From contig JAAXVZ010000011.1 in the NCBI GenBank assembly GCA_013335235.1, positions 1 to 13,027 of the forward strand: a stretch of 13,027 nucleotides of DNA, given 5' to 3'. A model generated the notes under the pieces. It was given only the letters and a program-made list of their open reading frames with translations, did not search any database and was not told the DNA's origin. Positions 11,578 through 13,027 of the stretch are shown here, in pieces. Numbering within the stretch: the stretch's first letter is position 1; each line of letters begins with the position of its first letter. The stretch comes from Nanobdellota archaeon (GTDB lineage Archaea; Nanobdellota; Nanobdellia; Woesearchaeales; GW2011-AR15). A program made the position numbers and the translations under genes.

Positions 11578-13027
11578 GACCGGCGCTTATATTGATGATT
11601 CTCCTACTCCCGATTTGCCTAGCGACAGGTCCTATCGCAACGACAACGATGAATCCTGTGAGTATAGACTTATGCGGGGATTATCCGCAGTATACCACAA
11701 TATCTGCTGTAGGGGTGCATAATACAGATAATGTAAGTTATAGCTCTGTCCTTGCAAGGCTGGTGCTGCCGCAAGGCATCAACTATGTCACAAATGAATA
11801 TGTCCAAATAGGCCCGATAGCGGCATCTTCATCATCTTCACTAGATCCTAGCTGGACAGTCCAGTGCAACTCACCTGTTTCCGGGACATACCAGGCGTAT
11901 GTAGAGTACACTGGTTCTGTCACAGCAAATTCTCTCGGCCAGGCAACTACCGTTATTGTAGTGCATGACTCTGTCCCTTTTAACGGGAATCTGTCGCTGA
12001 TAGAAGGGCAGAGCGAGGTATCAGGAGAGGCTAATTACAAGACAATATCAGATTCCACTCCAACCATCAAGGTGGCGACAAGCAGGGATTCTTCATGCAA
12101 GGGCACGATGGACGTAGATGAGTCTTACTCTGACATGGACTTCCTGTTCTATGGGACAGGCAAGCAGCATAATTATACGTTCAATGCAGCATTGGCTGAA
12201 GGCAGGCACACAGTCTATGTCCGCTGCAAAGACACGCTCGGGGCAGAGATGGAATCTCCTATGATAATAAGTTTCATAATAGACACAGAGCCTCCAGTGA
12301 TTACACTGATTTCTCCAAACTCAAAGGTGGTAGGGGATTACGCTGAAATCAAGATACAGGTGACAGAAGGCGCTCTTTGCAGATATGATGACAGCGATGT
12401 ATCCTACACAGGGATGGAGGAATTTGACTTCAAATCCGCAGGAACATATATTGTCCAGGTCAGTGAACTTGATGAGGAGCAGCATAAGTATTATATCAAA
12501 TGCAAAGACACTGCAGGGAACATTGCATCCCTGTATGTCCAGTTTGATTCCGTCCTCCCTCCTACAGCAGAGATAGAGCTTGAGGAGGCACCGCCTATAT
12601 CCAAGGGAACATATGCTCTACGGCTGATACCAAGCAAGAAGCTTAGGTCAATCAAGCTGCAGTACGGATTCAGTGATGACCCAAGTTTCCAGCGTGAAAT
12701 AGGTCTGATAAAGGAAGGCAGCTATTACAGAGGATACCTGATAATAGATGACAGTGAGAAGACACGGGCAGGAGCTTTCATATTCTCCGGAGAGGATCTT
12801 GACGGCAACAAGGGGACAGAGATAACTAGCGGCGCAATCTTCCTGGTTGATACAGTCAGGCCTGTCGCTCCTGCAAGCATCAATGGCGCAGCATCTGAAT
12901 CAGGGGTTGAGATCAAATGGTATTATGACGGAGAGAAAGCAGACCATTTCAATATCTACAGGTCAGGGACCCAGGGAGTCAAGATGCTTGATCTCCTGAA
13001 AGAGACAGGCAGCACGTCCTATCTTGA
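11574..13027 (+). CDS. Large secreted Ig/FN3-like surface protein, 3' end missing
   Basis: It starts at ATG 11574 inside the RHH stop (ATGA), and the frame stays open for 484 codons to the window edge. A signal peptide is clear (MRPALILMILLLPICLA, cleavage near 17-19). Residues about 22-145 form a CARDB/S-layer-like beta sandwich (SAVGVHNTDNVSY, GTYQAYVEYTG). Next come Ig-like units, each holding the motif C-K-D-T (VRCKDTLGAE near 220; IKCKDTAGNIAS near 312) and separated by the linker DTEPPVITLISP (about 239-250). This is the bacterial/archaeal Ig pattern with paired Cys. A further domain opens with DTVRPVAPASI (about 424) and KWYYDG...FNIYRS, typical of fibronectin type III. These repeats suggest a long fibrous or adhesive surface protein. 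No membrane anchor is seen inside the window, and it may follow beyond it. Confidence 0.75.
   Translation, partial: MRPALILMILLLPICLATGPIATTTMNPVSIDLCGDYPQYTTISAVGVHNTDNVSYSSVLARLVLPQGINYVTNEYVQIGPIAASSSSSLDPSWTVQCNSPVSGTYQAYVEYTGSVTANSLGQATTVIVVHDSVPFNGNLSLIEGQSEVSGEANYKTISDSTPTIKVATSRDSSCKGTMDVDESYSDMDFLFYGTGKQHNYTFNAALAEGRHTVYVRCKDTLGAEMESPMIISFIIDTEPPVITLISPNSKVVGDYAEIKIQVTEGALCRYDDSDVSYTGMEEFDFKSAGTYIVQVSELDEEQHKYYIKCKDTAGNIASLYVQFDSVLPPTAEIELEEAPPISKGTYALRLIPSKKLRSIKLQYGFSDDPSFQREIGLIKEGSYYRGYLIIDDSEKTRAGAFIFSGEDLDGNKGTEITSGAIFLVDTVRPVAPASINGAASESGVEIKWYYDGEKADHFNIYRSGTQGVKMLDLLKETGSTSYL

Overview
The window looks archaeal. Nearly every transcription unit is preceded by an AT-rich TATA-like box whose centre lies 23-28 nt upstream of an ATG, GTG or TTG start, which is the signature of leaderless archaeal mRNAs. 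Genes inside units are joined by four-base ATGA stop/start overlaps (3262, 5190, 7787, 8452, 11574), and the clearest ribosome binding sites are of the GAGGTGA type. The protein content fits an uncultured archaeon, possibly a DPANN lineage such as Woesearchaeales or a relative: secreted Cys-rich modules with a WxCxxW...CxxNGxQxRxC motif, CxDxxxNxxExxxDCGG modules, GWNLVS repeats and Ig/FN3-like ectodomains. That placement is inference. No rRNA, tRNA, CRISPR array or insertion sequence was seen.

Left part (1-5430). The tail of an unidentified, probably extracytoplasmic protein (1-231) is followed by a protein with a degenerate histidine-kinase-like ATPase fold (350-1087). Next come a membrane-anchored S26 signal-peptidase-like serine protease (1162-1665), a cation diffusion facilitator (1705-2553), and two tandem transglutaminase-like paralogues (2639-3265, 3262-3864). 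A convergent two-TM protein (3876-4508, minus) shares one almost symmetric TATA element with a divergent small charged protein (4556-4861). After that lie a one-TM Cys-rich protein (4894-5193) and a CBU_0592-family small membrane protein (5190-5429).

Middle (5431-10671). A 600-aa secreted and anchored protein has a cell-wall-binding-repeat-like ectodomain and a cytosolic zinc ribbon. It is followed by a three-gene operon: a small winged-helix protein preceded by two palindromes, a 222-aa GWNLVS-repeat surface protein, and a 739-aa transmembrane protein with Cys-rich modules outside and helical/TPR segments inside.

Right part (10672-13027). A 42-aa Cys-rich small protein (10719-10847) converges on a minimal PD-(D/E)xK nuclease-like gene (10842-11132, minus), their stop codons sharing the palindrome CTATAG. 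A 286-base AT-rich region with repeated ATCATA half-sites then leads into a 52-aa ribbon-helix-helix protein, which is ATGA-coupled to a large secreted Ig/FN3-type protein running off the window.

Main theme: two unrelated small DNA-binding proteins (winged helix, ribbon-helix-helix) are each the first cistron of an operon encoding cell-surface proteins, and each has inverted repeats placed at its own promoter. This suggests self-regulated surface-protein modules. The regulation is inferred, not shown.
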